Shown: piece by piece, positions 27,306 through 36,537 of the stretch | How the letters are laid out: each line of letters starts with the position of its first letter | Numbering within the stretch: position 1 is the stretch's first letter | Assembly (NCBI GenBank): GCA_028290665.1 | Contig: JAQGJK010000023.1 | Location: 62,001-126,000 of the forward strand | Source: Devosia sp. | GTDB taxonomy: Bacteria; Pseudomonadota; Alphaproteobacteria; Rhizobiales; Devosiaceae | Length of the DNA: 64,000 bases | Reading direction: 5' to 3' | Translations under genes and position numbers: made by a program | The notes under the pieces: generated by a model | The model's input: the letters and a program-made list of their open reading frames with translations, nothing else | What the model was told of the DNA's origin: nothing | The model's database searches: none

Positions 27306-30194
27306 GTGAACATTGCAGCGCGTATCACCGTCGACCGCAAGGCCGCCGCCCAAGGGGTGGTGGCGCGGCTGGCTGGCATCATCGACAAAAAGAAGATGCT
27401 GACCGATGCCCTGATGACCTACGCTTATTCGGGCGATGCGAGCTCGTACCGGCTGATCCCGGCGGCGGTGGTGTTCATCAACACCGAAGATGAAGTCCGC
27501 GCGGTGATCAAGGCGGCGCGGGCCGAAGGGCTGCCACTGACCTTTCGGGCGGCGGGCACGTCGCTATCGGGGCAGGCGATTACCGATGGCGTGCTGGCGG
27601 TGTTGGGCGATGGCTGGCTCAAGCTTCGGGTCGAGGACAATGGCGACAGGGTGACGCTCGGGCCGGCGGTCATCGTCGCCAATGCCAACCGGGCGCTGAA
27701 GCCGTTCAATCGCAAGCTCGGGCCTGATCCCGCGTCGCAGGCGACCTGCAAGATCGGTGGCGTGGTCAACAACAATTCGTCGGGCATGTGCTGTGGGGTG
27801 GCCTACAACACCTACCACACCATGCAGCGGCTGCGGCTGATGCTGGTCGATGGCACGGTACTCGATTCGGGCGATCCGGCTTCGGTAGCCGCGTTCCGCA
27901 TCAGTCACGCCGGGATGCTGGCGGCCTTGCAGCGCCTCCATCACGAGGTGATGGACGATGCCGAACTGCTGGCGCTGATCCGGCGGAAGTACAAGATCAA
28001 GAATACCGTCGGCTATTCGCTCAATGCGCTGGTCGATTTCCACGATCCGCTCGACATCCTCATTCATCTGATGGTCGGTTCGGAAGGCACGCTGGGGTTT
28101 GTTTCGGAGGTCACCTATTCGACCATTCCCGAGCATCCGCACATCGCCACGGGGCTGATCCCGTTCCCCGATCCGTTCAGCGCGGCCAAAGCCATCGTCC
28201 GGATGGCGAATGGCGGCGTGCAATCGACGACGGGCGTGACGGCGGCGGAATATATCGAACGCCGGGCGCTGCAGACGGTGCTCGACCGGCCGGCGATGCA
28301 AGGCATCGTGCCGTACCTGACCGAGAATTCCCCGGCGATCCTGATCGACGTATCGGCGCCCGACCTCGAAACACTGCACCGGGAACTGGCGGCGACGGAA
28401 AAGCTGCTGCTCGAGGAAGGCGCGACGCACCTCAATTTCTCGACCGAGGACAGCGTCCACAACGCGCTATGGGACGTGCGGAAGGGCTTTTTTGCCTCGG
28501 GCGGCGCGGCGCGGCCCAAGGGCACTTCCATGCTGACCGAGGACGTGGCGGCGCCGATCGACCGGCTCGCCGAGTTCGTCATCGACATGCGTAAGCTGCT
28601 CGACGATCACGGCTATTTCGACGCGATCATTTTCGGGCATGCGCTGGCCGGCAATCTGCATTTCCAGATGAGCGACGATTTCATGGCCCCGGGCGCCGCC
28701 GAGAAATTCGACCGGCTGTCGCAGGATCTCTCGGAACTGGTATCGGTGCGTTACGGCGGTTCGCTGAAAGCCGAGCACGGCACGGGCAGGGCAATCGCGC
28801 CGTTCGTCGAGCGCGAGTGGGGCCAGAAGGCCTATCGGCTGATGCACGACATCAAGGAAATCTTTGATCCCGAGATGCTGCTCAACCCCGGCGTGCTGCT
28901 CAACGCCGATCAGCATATCCACATCAAGAACCTGAAACTGATGCCGCTCGCCGATCCGGTGATCGATCTGTGCATCGAATGCGGGTTCTGCGAGCCAGCG
29001 TGCCCGAGCCATCAGATGACGCTGTCGCCGCGCCAGCGCATCGTGGTGACGCGCGAGATGGCGCGGCTGGAGCAGACCGGGGAAGATCCGGCGCGGCTGA
29101 AGGAACTGCATGACGGCTTCAAATATGCCGGCATGGATACCTGCGCGGCGTGCAATCTCTGCTCGCTGCGTTGCCCCGTCGGGATCGAAACCGGCACCAT
29201 GATCATGGGCGACCGGGCGGAACGACGCGACGACCGGTCGCGCGGCGTGGCGCATTTTACCGCCAGCCATGCCAATACCGTCGAGACCTTCATGCGGCTC
29301 GGCGTTGGCTCGCAGACGCTGGCGCGCAAGGTGATCGGCAATGCCGCGACCGATGTGCTGGCGCGTACCGCCAGGGCGCTGACCGGTGGCGCGGTGCCAC
29401 GGGTATCCGAGGCGCTGAAGCCCGGGCCGGGGATTCCGCGTCGAGCGCCGGCCGCCGCCGATGCGCCGCTAGGCAATGTGGTGTATTTCCCGTCATGCGC
29501 GACGCGGATGTTCGGGGCGCCGACGAAGATCGACCTCGGCGAGGGAAGGGTGTTCGACCTGCTGCCCGCAACGACGGCGATGATCGCGCTGTTGAACCGG
29601 GTCGGGTTCAACCCAATCGTGCCGGATCATCTCAACGGCGCCTGCTGCGGCCAGCCGTTCCTGTCCAAGGGTTTTCCCGAGGAATCCGATCGCCTCGGCG
29701 CCGCTACCGATACGACACTCTCGGCGCTGTCGGAGGGTGGCAAGTATCCGGTGGTGACCGACGCTTCGACCTGCGCCAAGCATTTCAAGGACCACGCCGA
29801 AACGCCGGTTGCCGATAGCGCCGATTTCCTCGTGACGGAAATCCTGCCGCGGCTGGTCATCACCGCGCCGATCCCGGTAGTGGCGGTGCATCACAATTGT
29901 TCGGCGCAGCGGCTGAAGGAACAGCCGGCGATCGAAGCCGTGGCGCGGGCGGCGGCGGGGCGGATCGCGGTGATGACTTCGGTGACCTGCTGCGGTTATG
30001 CGGGCGACAAGGGGTTGTTCATCCCGGAACTCAACGCCCACGCGACGCGCTTTGCCAAGAACGACATCCCGGCGGATTGTCGGATCGGGGTGTCGACGGT
30101 GTCGACCTGCGCCTCGGGGTTGACCGAGCGTGCCGGCATTCCGTTCGTGTCGCTGGCCTCGCTGCTCGAAGCCGTCAGCCGGCCCGTCGCGTGA
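27306..30194 (+). CDS. FAD-linked D-2-hydroxyacid (D-lactate type) dehydrogenase fused to an iron-sulfur CCG domain
   Basis: This 962-residue protein joins a GlcD/Dld-II-type FAD domain (residues ~40-560: LTFRAAGTSLSGQAITDGV, NNNSSGMCCGV, HLMVGSEGTLGFVSEV) to a GlpC/LutA-like part. That part has two 4Fe-4S motifs, CIECGFCEPACPS and CAACNLCSLRCPVG, and two CCG motifs, NGACCGQPF and VTCCGYAGDKG. Such fusions oxidise D-lactate or related hydroxyacids and pass electrons to the quinone pool. The start is GTG at 27306; 61 further in-frame codons upstream look like leader DNA. It overlaps the next gene by 4 bases. Confidence 0.9.
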   Translation: MNIAARITVDRKAAAQGVVARLAGIIDKKKMLTDALMTYAYSGDASSYRLIPAAVVFINTEDEVRAVIKAARAEGLPLTFRAAGTSLSGQAITDGVLAVLGDGWLKLRVEDNGDRVTLGPAVIVANANRALKPFNRKLGPDPASQATCKIGGVVNNNSSGMCCGVAYNTYHTMQRLRLMLVDGTVLDSGDPASVAAFRISHAGMLAALQRLHHEVMDDAELLALIRRKYKIKNTVGYSLNALVDFHDPLDILIHLMVGSEGTLGFVSEVTYSTIPEHPHIATGLIPFPDPFSAAKAIVRMANGGVQSTTGVTAAEYIERRALQTVLDRPAMQGIVPYLTENSPAILIDVSAPDLETLHRELAATEKLLLEEGATHLNFSTEDSVHNALWDVRKGFFASGGAARPKGTSMLTEDVAAPIDRLAEFVIDMRKLLDDHGYFDAIIFGHALAGNLHFQMSDDFMAPGAAEKFDRLSQDLSELVSVRYGGSLKAEHGTGRAIAPFVEREWGQKAYRLMHDIKEIFDPEMLLNPGVLLNADQHIHIKNLKLMPLADPVIDLCIECGFCEPACPSHQMTLSPRQRIVVTREMARLEQTGEDPARLKELHDGFKYAGMDTCAACNLCSLRCPVGIETGTMIMGDRAERRDDRSRGVAHFTASHANTVETFMRLGVGSQTLARKVIGNAATDVLARTARALTGGAVPRVSEALKPGPGIPRRAPAAADAPLGNVVYFPSCATRMFGAPTKIDLGEGRVFDLLPATTAMIALLNRVGFNPIVPDHLNGACCGQPFLSKGFPEESDRLGAATDTTLSALSEGGKYPVVTDASTCAKHFKDHAETPVADSADFLVTEILPRLVITAPIPVVAVHHNCSAQRLKEQPAIEAVARAAAGRIAVMTSVTCCGYAGDKGLFIPELNAHATRFAKNDIPADCRIGVSTVSTCASGLTERAGIPFVSLASLLEAVSRPVA

Positions 30195-31387
30195 GGGCAG
30201 AGATTTCGGCACTCGGGCTCCGCGGCGAAGGCGTCGCGGACCTCGAGGGTGGGTTACGCGTGTTCGTGCCGTTCACCCTGCCGGGGGAAACGGTTGAGAT
30301 CACCATCGCTGGCGATCGGGGTATGCTCGATGAGCTGCTGGCCGCAAGTCCCGAGCGGATCGAGCCGTTCTGTCCGCATTTCGGCATCTGTGGCGGCTGT
30401 GCGCTGCAGCATCTGTCGGGTCCGGCCTATGCAGAGTTCAAGCGCGGGCTGGTCGAAACCCAACTGCGCCGCGCGGGCATCGATGTCGAGATTGGCGCGC
30501 TGATCGACGCCAAGGGCGATGGCCGGCGGCGGGCGACGCTGCATGCGCGGAAGGGGGGTGCCGGTTATATGCGGCCACGCACCCATACACTGCGCGACAT
30601 CGATCGCTGCCCGATCCTGGTGCCGGCATTGGTAGCGCGAGCGCCTGAACTGGCGCGGCGGATTTTCCTCGTTGTTGGCGATTGCGACATAGCCTTCACC
30701 GCGACGGCGACCGGTATCGATGCCGATATCAGGGCACCCAAGCGCACCAATCCCGAGCCGCTGGTGGCGATGGCGCAGGTGCTGAAGCTGGCGCGGCTGA
30801 CGCTCAATGGCGACACCGTGCTGCAGCAGGCGCCGCCCGCCATCCGCATCGGCCGCGTGCTGGTCGAAGTTCCGCCGTCGAGTTTTCTGCAAGCGACGGA
30901 AGCCGCCGACACCGTGCTGTCGCAACTGGTGCTCGATGCCGTTGGCCCGGGGACTTCGGTCGTTGACCTGTTCTGTGGCATGGGTCCGTTCGCGCTGCGG
31001 CTGGCCGAGACAAGGCGCGTCACGGCGATTGATTCCGACAAGCCAGCGCTGGCTGCGTTGCAAAAGGCGCTGCGCACCGTGCAGGGGCTGAAACCGGTCA
31101 CGGCATTGTTCCGCGACCTGTTCCGCGAGGCGCTGGGGCCGGAGGAACTGAAGGGTTTCGACGCCGTAGTATTCGATCCGCCGCGCGCCGGGGCCGAAAA
31201 CCAGGCGCGGTCGATTGCGGCATCCAAGGTCAGGACCGTTGTCGCCGTCTCCTGTGATCCTGCAACTTTCGCGCGGGACGCGGCGATCCTCATTGGCGGC
31301 GGCTATCGGCTCGACAGCGTGACGCCCGTCGATCAGTTCGCATATTCGCCGCATGTCGAGATCGTCGCCAAGTTCACCCGCGCCTGA
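30191..31387 (+). CDS. TrmA/RlmD-family RNA (uracil-5-)-methyltransferase
   Basis: This SAM-dependent enzyme makes m5U in tRNA or rRNA. The 398-residue protein has a four-cysteine iron-sulfur site as in RlmD (CPHFGICGGCALQHL plus RCPIL), the SAM motif VVDLFCGMGPFALRLA, VVFDPPRAGAE and the catalytic SCDPATFARD. The RlmD-type cluster suggests rRNA as target, but TrmA, RlmC and RlmD cannot be told apart safely. The start is GTG at 30191, overlapping the dehydrogenase stop (GTGA). The 190 bases after it, up to 31578, hold no gene. Confidence 0.9.
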   Translation: MRAEISALGLRGEGVADLEGGLRVFVPFTLPGETVEITIAGDRGMLDELLAASPERIEPFCPHFGICGGCALQHLSGPAYAEFKRGLVETQLRRAGIDVEIGALIDAKGDGRRRATLHARKGGAGYMRPRTHTLRDIDRCPILVPALVARAPELARRIFLVVGDCDIAFTATATGIDADIRAPKRTNPEPLVAMAQVLKLARLTLNGDTVLQQAPPAIRIGRVLVEVPPSSFLQATEAADTVLSQLVLDAVGPGTSVVDLFCGMGPFALRLAETRRVTAIDSDKPALAALQKALRTVQGLKPVTALFRDLFREALGPEELKGFDAVVFDPPRAGAENQARSIAASKVRTVVAVSCDPATFARDAAILIGGGYRLDSVTPVDQFAYSPHVEIVAKFTRA

Positions 31388-31578
31388 CGGGCTTGTGACC
31401 GGGTCAGCGATGCTGCCATAAAATGGCCGCTTCAGGAACACCCGGGTGCCGTGCTTGCCTCCTATGTAGGCAGTCGACGCCGTTGTGATTGCACAATCGG
31501 CAACCGGTGCCCGGTCCTCGCATTGAGCGTGGATAGTGCTTCGGCACGGCCCCCACCTTGCTTCAATGGAGACTGTAG

Positions 31579-31968
31579 ATGACCAAGTTCACCACGCGGG
31601 TGGCCGCTGCACTTTGCCTCGCAGCCGCTGCCTTTTCCCCCGCCCATGCCGCCGCACAGTCGCCGGAGGGCAAGTGGCAGATGTCGACGGGCGAGGCCCG
31701 CGTTACGGTTACGCTCTGTGGCGATGGCACCCAGTTGTGCGCGCAGTTGACCTGGCTCAGTGGCGCGGCCCGTACCGAGGGCAATCTGGCGCTGCTCAAC
31801 GGGTATGTCGTGTCTGGTGCACGAGCAGTCGATGAGGGCGAATGGAAGGGCAAAGTGCAGTTCGATGGCGACAGCGCCACCGGATCGATCAAGCTGGTGT
31901 CGGATGACACGCTGCGCGTCAGCGGCTGCAAGCTGATCTGCAAGACCTTCGAATTCAATCGCATCTGA
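31579..31968 (+). CDS. DUF2147 family secreted protein
   Basis: This 129-residue protein has a signal peptide (residues ~1-26) and the DUF2147 pattern: SPEGKWQMSTGEARVTVTLCGDG, CAQLTWL and SDDTLRVSGCKLICKTFEFNR. The family is periplasmic with no known activity. The length fits. It is monocistronic, with a terminator just downstream. Confidence 0.85.
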   Translation: MTKFTTRVAAALCLAAAAFSPAHAAAQSPEGKWQMSTGEARVTVTLCGDGTQLCAQLTWLSGAARTEGNLALLNGYVVSGARAVDEGEWKGKVQFDGDSATGSIKLVSDDTLRVSGCKLICKTFEFNRI

Positions 31969-31993
31969 CCGTCTGGCTCTGGTAGATATCCGC

Positions 31994-32025
31994 AGGCCGC
32001 TCTAACAAAGAGCGGCCTTTGGTTT
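31994..32025 (+). terminator. Rho-independent terminator after the DUF2147 gene
   Basis: A perfect 10-bp stem (31994-32003 with 32009-32018) with a 5-base loop is followed by TTGGTTT. The T tract is interrupted, so it may be leaky. Confidence 0.75.
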
Positions 32026-32038
32026 GTCCGGAATTGCC

Positions 32039-32368
32039 ATGACTGAGATGTTTGCCCAGTACGATGACACGCCGTGGACCGAACTCGCGGCGGGCAACCG
32101 GCGTCGGGTGCTCCTGCATATGCCCGAATTGATGCAGGTGGAGTTTGCTTTTTCGGAAGGCGCAGTCGGCGCGCTGCATTCCCACCCGCATGTGCAAGTC
32201 TCCTACGTCGCCGAGGGCGAGTTCGAAGTGACCATCGATGGCGAGACCCGGGTCATCCGCACCGGCGGCAGCTTCATCGTGCCATCGGGCAAGGTGCATG
32301 GCGTCGTAGCGCTGACCGCCGGCCGGCTGATCGACTGCTTCACCCCGCATCGCGCGGATTTTCTCTAG
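32039..32368 (+). CDS. Small cupin-2 domain protein
   Basis: This 109-residue single cupin has the first motif GALHSHPHVQVSYVAEGEFEV (two His and a Glu as metal ligands, near residues 47-62) and the second motif PSGKVHGV with a further His. Small cupins of this type bind a metal; the function is not predictable. The ATG at 32039 follows the terminator by 14 bases. Confidence 0.85.
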   Translation: MTEMFAQYDDTPWTELAAGNRRRVLLHMPELMQVEFAFSEGAVGALHSHPHVQVSYVAEGEFEVTIDGETRVIRTGGSFIVPSGKVHGVVALTAGRLIDCFTPHRADFL

Positions 32369-32411
32369 CGCTGTAAACTTGCGTTACGGCGTCACCGCGC
32401 CGGCAACAGCT

Positions 32412-32440
32412 CAAAAGAAAAGGGCCCGCGAGGGCCCTTT
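32412..32440 (-). terminator. Rho-independent terminator of tRNA-Gly
   Basis: An 8-bp stem (32420-32427 with 32432-32439) is followed on the minus strand by TTCTTTTG. It lies 17 bases past the encoded CCA end. Confidence 0.8.
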
Positions 32441-32456
32441 GCTTTGTGGCGGCGAT

Positions 32457-32531
32457 TGGAGCGGGCGAAGGGATTCGAACCCTCGACCCTAACCTTGGCA
32501 AGGTTATGCTCTACCCCTGAGCTACACCCGC
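32457..32531 (-). tRNA. tRNA-Gly(GCC)
   Basis: The minus strand gives a full cloverleaf: acceptor GCGGGTG/CGCCCGC, D arm GCTC...GAGC, anticodon loop TTGCCAA (anticodon GCC), T arm with GGTTCGAATCC, discriminator T and a genome-encoded CCA. The length is 75 bases with CCA. Confidence 0.97.
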
Positions 32532-32596
32532 ACTCCAGCCGCTGCGATGTTTCGCCAGTGACAAACGTCATCGACTTGGCACCGCGTCGCCGGGCG

Positions 32597-32627
32597 CTTA
32601 TATGCCGAAACAGCAACGCCTTTGCAA
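32597..32627 (-). promoter_or_regulatory. Possible promoter of tRNA-Gly
   Basis: On the minus strand TTGCAA (32622-32627) and TATAAG (32597-32602) are 19 bases apart, about 66 bases upstream of the mature tRNA 5' end. The spacing is longer than ideal. Confidence 0.35.
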
Positions 32628-32736
32628 CCCAAAAAGACTTTGGGTCTCGACTGGCTCGCATACGGGCTTTTATCGAGGTAAAGGAAAGCGCAACAGGGAG
32701 ATCGGCGCGCCATTGCGGCGCTCGGGACGTAACAGC

Positions 32737-33684
32737 ATGACCATGTCGCTCAATAGTACCACAGCTGCCCCAGCCCCGGCGCCCGCCGGCGTCCTGGTAA
32801 AAGACGCCACGGACCGGTCGTTCAAGGCCGACGTGGTGGATGCATCGCTCGAAGCACCGGTGCTCGTCGATTTCTGGGCGCCCTGGTGCGGCCCGTGCCG
32901 GCAGTTGACGCCGGCGCTCGAAAAGATCGTCGGCGAAAAGGCCGGCAAGATCCGGCTGGTCAAGATCAACATCGACGAAAATCCGGCGATTGCCGGTCAG
33001 CTCGGCATCCAGTCGATTCCGGCGGTGTTCGCCTTTGCCGGCGGCCGGCCGATCGATGCGTTCATCGGGGCACTGCCCGAAAGCGAAGTGCGCAAATTTG
33101 CCGACAAGGTGATTGCCGCGGCCCCGCCGGCGGCGGCAGTCGAGGGCTCGATGGAAGACCAGATCAAGGAAGCCGTGCTGGCCGCTCAAGAGGCGTTCAC
33201 CGCCGGCGATCTTGGCCGGGCGGCGCAGATTTTCGGCATGGTGCTGCAGCAGGACGACAAGCATGTCGTATCGATCCTCGGGCTCGCGCGAGTGTATCTC
33301 GCCGCCGGTGAAGCCGAACAGGCGGCGACGACACTCGACATGGTGCCGGCGGCGGAGCGCAAGGGCGAGGCCTATCTGTCGGTCGCCGCGGCAATCAAGC
33401 TGGCGACCGAAGCTGCTGAATTGTCCGAGGCGGCGCTGCTGGAAGCGGCTCTCGAAAAAAACCCCGACGATCATCAGGCGCGGCTCGATCTGGCCCAGGT
33501 CTACAATGCCGAAGGCAAGCGCACCGAGGCCGCAGAGGCGCTGATCGCGCTCATGCGGCGCGACCGGATTTTTGGCGATGACGGGGCGCGGAAGAAACTG
33601 CTCGAACTGTTCGAAGCCTGGGGGCCGAAAGACCCCGCGACCCTCCGTGGCCGCCGCCTGCTGTCGAGCGTGCTGTTTTCGTAA
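32737..33684 (+). CDS. Thioredoxin-TPR protein (CnoX/YbbN family)
   Basis: This 315-residue protein has an N-terminal thioredoxin domain with active site FWAPWCGPCRQL (near residue 51) and cis-Pro segment QSIPAVFAF, followed by C-terminal TPR-like helices (about residues 150-315). CnoX/YbbN proteins are holdases that hand clients to GroEL. Here both active-site Cys are kept (WCGPC), while E. coli CnoX lacks that motif, so redox activity is likely. It is followed by LON-domain and UPF0434 genes with very short gaps. Confidence 0.92.
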   Translation: MTMSLNSTTAAPAPAPAGVLVKDATDRSFKADVVDASLEAPVLVDFWAPWCGPCRQLTPALEKIVGEKAGKIRLVKINIDENPAIAGQLGIQSIPAVFAFAGGRPIDAFIGALPESEVRKFADKVIAAAPPAAAVEGSMEDQIKEAVLAAQEAFTAGDLGRAAQIFGMVLQQDDKHVVSILGLARVYLAAGEAEQAATTLDMVPAAERKGEAYLSVAAAIKLATEAAELSEAALLEAALEKNPDDHQARLDLAQVYNAEGKRTEAAEALIALMRRDRIFGDDGARKKLLELFEAWGPKDPATLRGRRLLSSVLFS

Positions 33685-33695
33685 AGGGCCGGGCC

Positions 33696-34361
33696 ATGCC
33701 GAAGCGACCGCTTAATCCCGATGAGCTGCCGGCCACCGTGCCGGTGTTTCCGCTCGCCGGGGCGCTGCTGCTGCCGTTTTCGCACCGACCGCTCAACATT
33801 TTCGAGCCGCGCTACCTCGCGCTGGTCGATGCCGCGCTGGCGACGGACCGGCTGATCGCGCTGATCCAGCCGGCGGACGGGCGTGAGGAAAGCCCCAAGG
33901 GCCGGGCGCCGCTGCTGGCGGTCGGTTGCCTTGGCCGCATCACGCATTTCGAGGAAATGGACGATGGGCGGTATTTCGTCATTCTCGAAGGCATCTGCCG
34001 GTTCGAGCGTAAATCCGAACTGACGGTGATGACGCCGTATCGCCAGATCGGCATCGACGCCAAGCGGTTCGCGGCGGATTTTGATCGCACCCATGGCGAG
34101 GAGTTGGTCGACCGCGTGCGGTTCCTCAAGATGATGCGTGACTATGCGGAGTTCGCCAGCCTCGACATCAACTGGGAGCAGATCGAGAACACCGGCACCG
34201 CCGATCTGATCAATTTCTGCTGCATGGTTTCGCCCTATGGCGCGCCCGAAAAGCAGCTGCTGCTCGAAGCGCAATCGCTTGAGGCGCGCGCTGAGACGCT
34301 GATCGCGCTGGCGGAAGTCGAGATGGCTCGTGGCGGCAATGCGGGAGCCCCGCTCAACTGA
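33696..34361 (+). CDS. LON substrate-binding domain protein
   Basis: This 221-residue protein is a free-standing Lon N-terminal domain: VPVFPLAGALLLPFSHRPLNIFEPRYLALVDAAL, then LAVGCLGRITHFEEMDDGRYF. There is no AAA+ or protease part. It lies 11 bases after the thioredoxin-TPR gene and shares one base with the next gene, an arrangement common in Alphaproteobacteria and consistent with a protein quality-control role (inference). Confidence 0.92.
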   Translation: MPKRPLNPDELPATVPVFPLAGALLLPFSHRPLNIFEPRYLALVDAALATDRLIALIQPADGREESPKGRAPLLAVGCLGRITHFEEMDDGRYFVILEGICRFERKSELTVMTPYRQIGIDAKRFAADFDRTHGEELVDRVRFLKMMRDYAEFASLDINWEQIENTGTADLINFCCMVSPYGAPEKQLLLEAQSLEARAETLIALAEVEMARGGNAGAPLN

Positions 34362-34615
34362 TGCCCCTGACCGACGCCGACGATCCGCGCTATGTCGTCG
34401 ATGTGAAGATGCTCGAAATGCTGGTTTGCCCGCTGACGAAGACCCGGCTCACCCTTAACGACACGCATGATGAACTGATCTCCGTCGCCGCGCATCTCGC
34501 CTTCCCGATCGTCAAGGGCGTGCCGCTGCTGATTCTCGATGAAGCGCGGACTATCGATGGGGAGGAACTCGACGCCATCACCAGACGACCGGGGCCGCCG
34601 GTGCTGGAGCGCTAG
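34361..34615 (+). CDS. Trm112/UPF0434 family small protein
   Basis: This 84-residue protein has VKMLEMLVCPLTKTRLTL and FPIVKGVPLLILDEAR, the Trm112/UPF0434 pattern. Only one cysteine of the usual zinc site remains, as is normal in this bacterial group. Trm112-type proteins activate methyltransferases in eukaryotes; the bacterial role is unclear. Its ATG overlaps the previous stop (TGATG). Confidence 0.9.
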   Translation: MPLTDADDPRYVVDVKMLEMLVCPLTKTRLTLNDTHDELISVAAHLAFPIVKGVPLLILDEARTIDGEELDAITRRPGPPVLER

Positions 34616-34629
34616 CGCCATTACTGGCC

Positions 34630-34673
34630 GCGTTTTCTTCACGCGAACCGGTCGCCACTTCGCTCGAAAACGC
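34630..34673. repeat. 44-base palindromic repeat, copy 2
   Basis: This is the partner of the element at 23365-23408, with outer arms GCGTTTTC and GAAAACGC. The arm substitution relative to copy 1 is compensated on the other side. It touches the stop codon of the minus-strand gene 34675-35895, just as copy 1 sits behind padR. Confidence 0.8.
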
Positions 34674-34674
34674 T

Positions 34675-35895
34675 CTAGATCGGCTGCCCTGCAACGAGGC
34701 GGGGACCGCGATTAGTCAGGCCGGCGGCGTTGCGGATCATGAAATCCTTGACCGGCGGGACGCGGTCGACGAGACCGAGGCCGAAATCGCGCAGCGCCCG
34801 AACCGGGGCGATATCGTTGGAGAACAGCCGGTTCATCTGGTCGGTAACCATGGCCATCACCGCCGTGTCCATGCGGCGCCAGCGTTCGTAGCGCTCAAGC
34901 ATTTCGGGCACCCCCGGATCGAGACCGAGGCGCAGTGCCTCGATGGCGATCTCCGCCAGCGCCGCGGCATCCTTTAGCCCGAGATTGAGCCCCTGCCCGG
35001 CGACGGGGTGGATGACGTGTGCCGAGTCCCCGATCAGCGCCAGCCGCGGGCCGATGAAGCGTTTGGCAAGTTGCAGCCGGAGCGGGAAACTCTGCAGGGT
35101 TTCCTCGACCGTGACGGCGCCGAGCGTCGCGCCCATCGCGGCTTCGATCAGGTCGGCGGCGGCAGTAAGCGGCAGGGCCTTCAGCCGGTCGGCGGCTGCG
35201 AGCGTATCGGTCCACACCAGCGAGGACCGGAAGCCGCCGGGCAGCGGCAGGCTGGCGAACGGGCCGGCAGGGAGGAAGTGCTCATAGGCAATGCCGTCGT
35301 GATGCAGTTCGTGAGTGATGGTGGTGACGATGCCGGCCTGCCGGTAGTCATGGCCAACGGTCTCGATGCCCGCCATGCCGCGGAGTGCCGATTGTGCGCC
35401 ATCGGCGGCGACCACCAGCGGTGCCGCAAGGACGCGGCCATCGCCGAGTTCGAGCACCCCGGCGCCGCCGGTGCCGGTAAATCCCGTGACGCTTGCCGGT
35501 GCAACAAACTTCACGGCTCCGCCGACGGCGTTCAGCAGGGCGGCAGTCAGCACGCGGTTGGGCACCATGTGGGCGAACGGCTCGCCGGGGGCGACGTCGC
35601 CGGCAAAAGTCAGGAACAGCGGTCGGGAAATATCGGCGGTGCCGGAATCGGTGATCCGCATGCCGTTGATCGGCTGCGCCTCGGGGAGCAGTTCGGCCCA
35701 CAGGCCGAGCGCGGTGAAGATCCGCACGACGCTCGCGGTCAGGGCATAGGCGCGCTTGTCGTCGGGCACAGTAAACGGGCGACGGTCCACCAGCGCGATG
35801 CGCGCGCCGCCGAGGAAGCGGACGAAGCTCAGCGCCAGCGTCAGCCCCACCGGGCCACCGCCGACGATGATGATGTCGTGGGTCTGTTCAGTCAC
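34675..35895 (-). CDS. UbiH/UbiF/COQ6-family FAD-dependent hydroxylase
   Basis: This 406-residue flavoprotein monooxygenase has the FAD motif IIIVGGGPVGLTLALSFVRF, the DG motif (VVAADGAQSALR) and the second FAD motif LALIGDSAHVIHPVAGQGLN near residue 286. It should hydroxylate the ring of a ubiquinone precursor; which position (C5, C6 or C1) cannot be read from sequence. It is divergent from glnK-amtB. Confidence 0.9.
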   Translation of the reverse strand: MTEQTHDIIIVGGGPVGLTLALSFVRFLGGARIALVDRRPFTVPDDKRAYALTASVVRIFTALGLWAELLPEAQPINGMRITDSGTADISRPLFLTFAGDVAPGEPFAHMVPNRVLTAALLNAVGGAVKFVAPASVTGFTGTGGAGVLELGDGRVLAAPLVVAADGAQSALRGMAGIETVGHDYRQAGIVTTITHELHHDGIAYEHFLPAGPFASLPLPGGFRSSLVWTDTLAAADRLKALPLTAAADLIEAAMGATLGAVTVEETLQSFPLRLQLAKRFIGPRLALIGDSAHVIHPVAGQGLNLGLKDAAALAEIAIEALRLGLDPGVPEMLERYERWRRMDTAVMAMVTDQMNRLFSNDIAPVRALRDFGLGLVDRVPPVKDFMIRNAAGLTNRGPRLVAGQPI

Positions 35896-36106
35896 GTCTG
35901 ATCTCCGCGTGAAGTGTCGCCGGGAGCGGCATCCTGCGCAACCGGGCGCGTCGATTTAATGGCGATTAAACAATCGTCAATCTTTGAAATTTTGCCCATC
36001 AATTGAGCAGTTTGATCTGCCGCAAGGTTAGGCGACTGCAGCTGTTGACCGCCACGGGGGTAAAAATCTCTACCCTTACAAGCACTTGGCGATTGCGGCG
36101 GGAAGT

Positions 36107-36121
36107 TGGCACGGCGTTTGA
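36107..36121 (+). promoter_or_regulatory. Sigma-54-type promoter of glnK-amtB
   Basis: TGGCAC (36107-36112), 5 bases, then TTGA (36118-36121) matches the -24/-12 consensus TGGCAC-N5-TTGC except for the last base. It lies 49 bases upstream of the glnK ATG. RpoN/NtrC control of glnK-amtB is the textbook arrangement; I saw no clear NtrC site upstream. Confidence 0.7.
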
Positions 36122-36170
36122 GTCTCTCCCTGCATCAAGGACCGTTCAAAGGTCACAGAAAGGAGCTCTC

Positions 36171-36509
36171 ATGAAACTGGTGGTTGCAATCATCAAACCA
36201 TCCCGGCTCGAAGAGGTACGTCAGGCGCTCAACTCGCTCGACGTCCACGGCATGACCGTGACTGAAGTCAAGGGATATGGCCGCCAGAAGGGGCATTCCG
36301 AGATTTACCGCGGCACCGAATATGCCGTGCACTTCCTGCCCAAGCTCAAGATCGAAATCGCCGTCGACGACAGCCAGTCGGACGCGGTGTCGACCGCCAT
36401 TCGCGAATCGGCCCAGACCGGCCGCATCGGCGACGGCAAAATCTTCGTGCTCGATTTGCTGCACGTGACTCGCATCCGTACCGGCGAGACCGGCGCGGCC
36501 GCGCTCTGA
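36171..36509 (+). CDS. glnK: Nitrogen regulatory protein PII (GlnK/GlnB)
   Basis: This 112-residue PII protein starts MKLVVAIIKPSRLEEVRQAL and has the T-loop GRQKGHSEIYRGTEYAVHFL with the uridylylatable Tyr (Y51 region), plus TGRIGDGKIFVLDL. PII proteins sense 2-oxoglutarate, ATP/ADP and glutamine and block AmtB when nitrogen is plentiful. AAGGAG precedes the ATG. It is 28 bases upstream of amtB, so GlnK is the likely identity. Confidence 0.95.
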   Translation: MKLVVAIIKPSRLEEVRQALNSLDVHGMTVTEVKGYGRQKGHSEIYRGTEYAVHFLPKLKIEIAVDDSQSDAVSTAIRESAQTGRIGDGKIFVLDLLHVTRIRTGETGAAAL

Positions 36510-36537
36510 CGCTTCCCCTTTTACCCGGAGACACACA

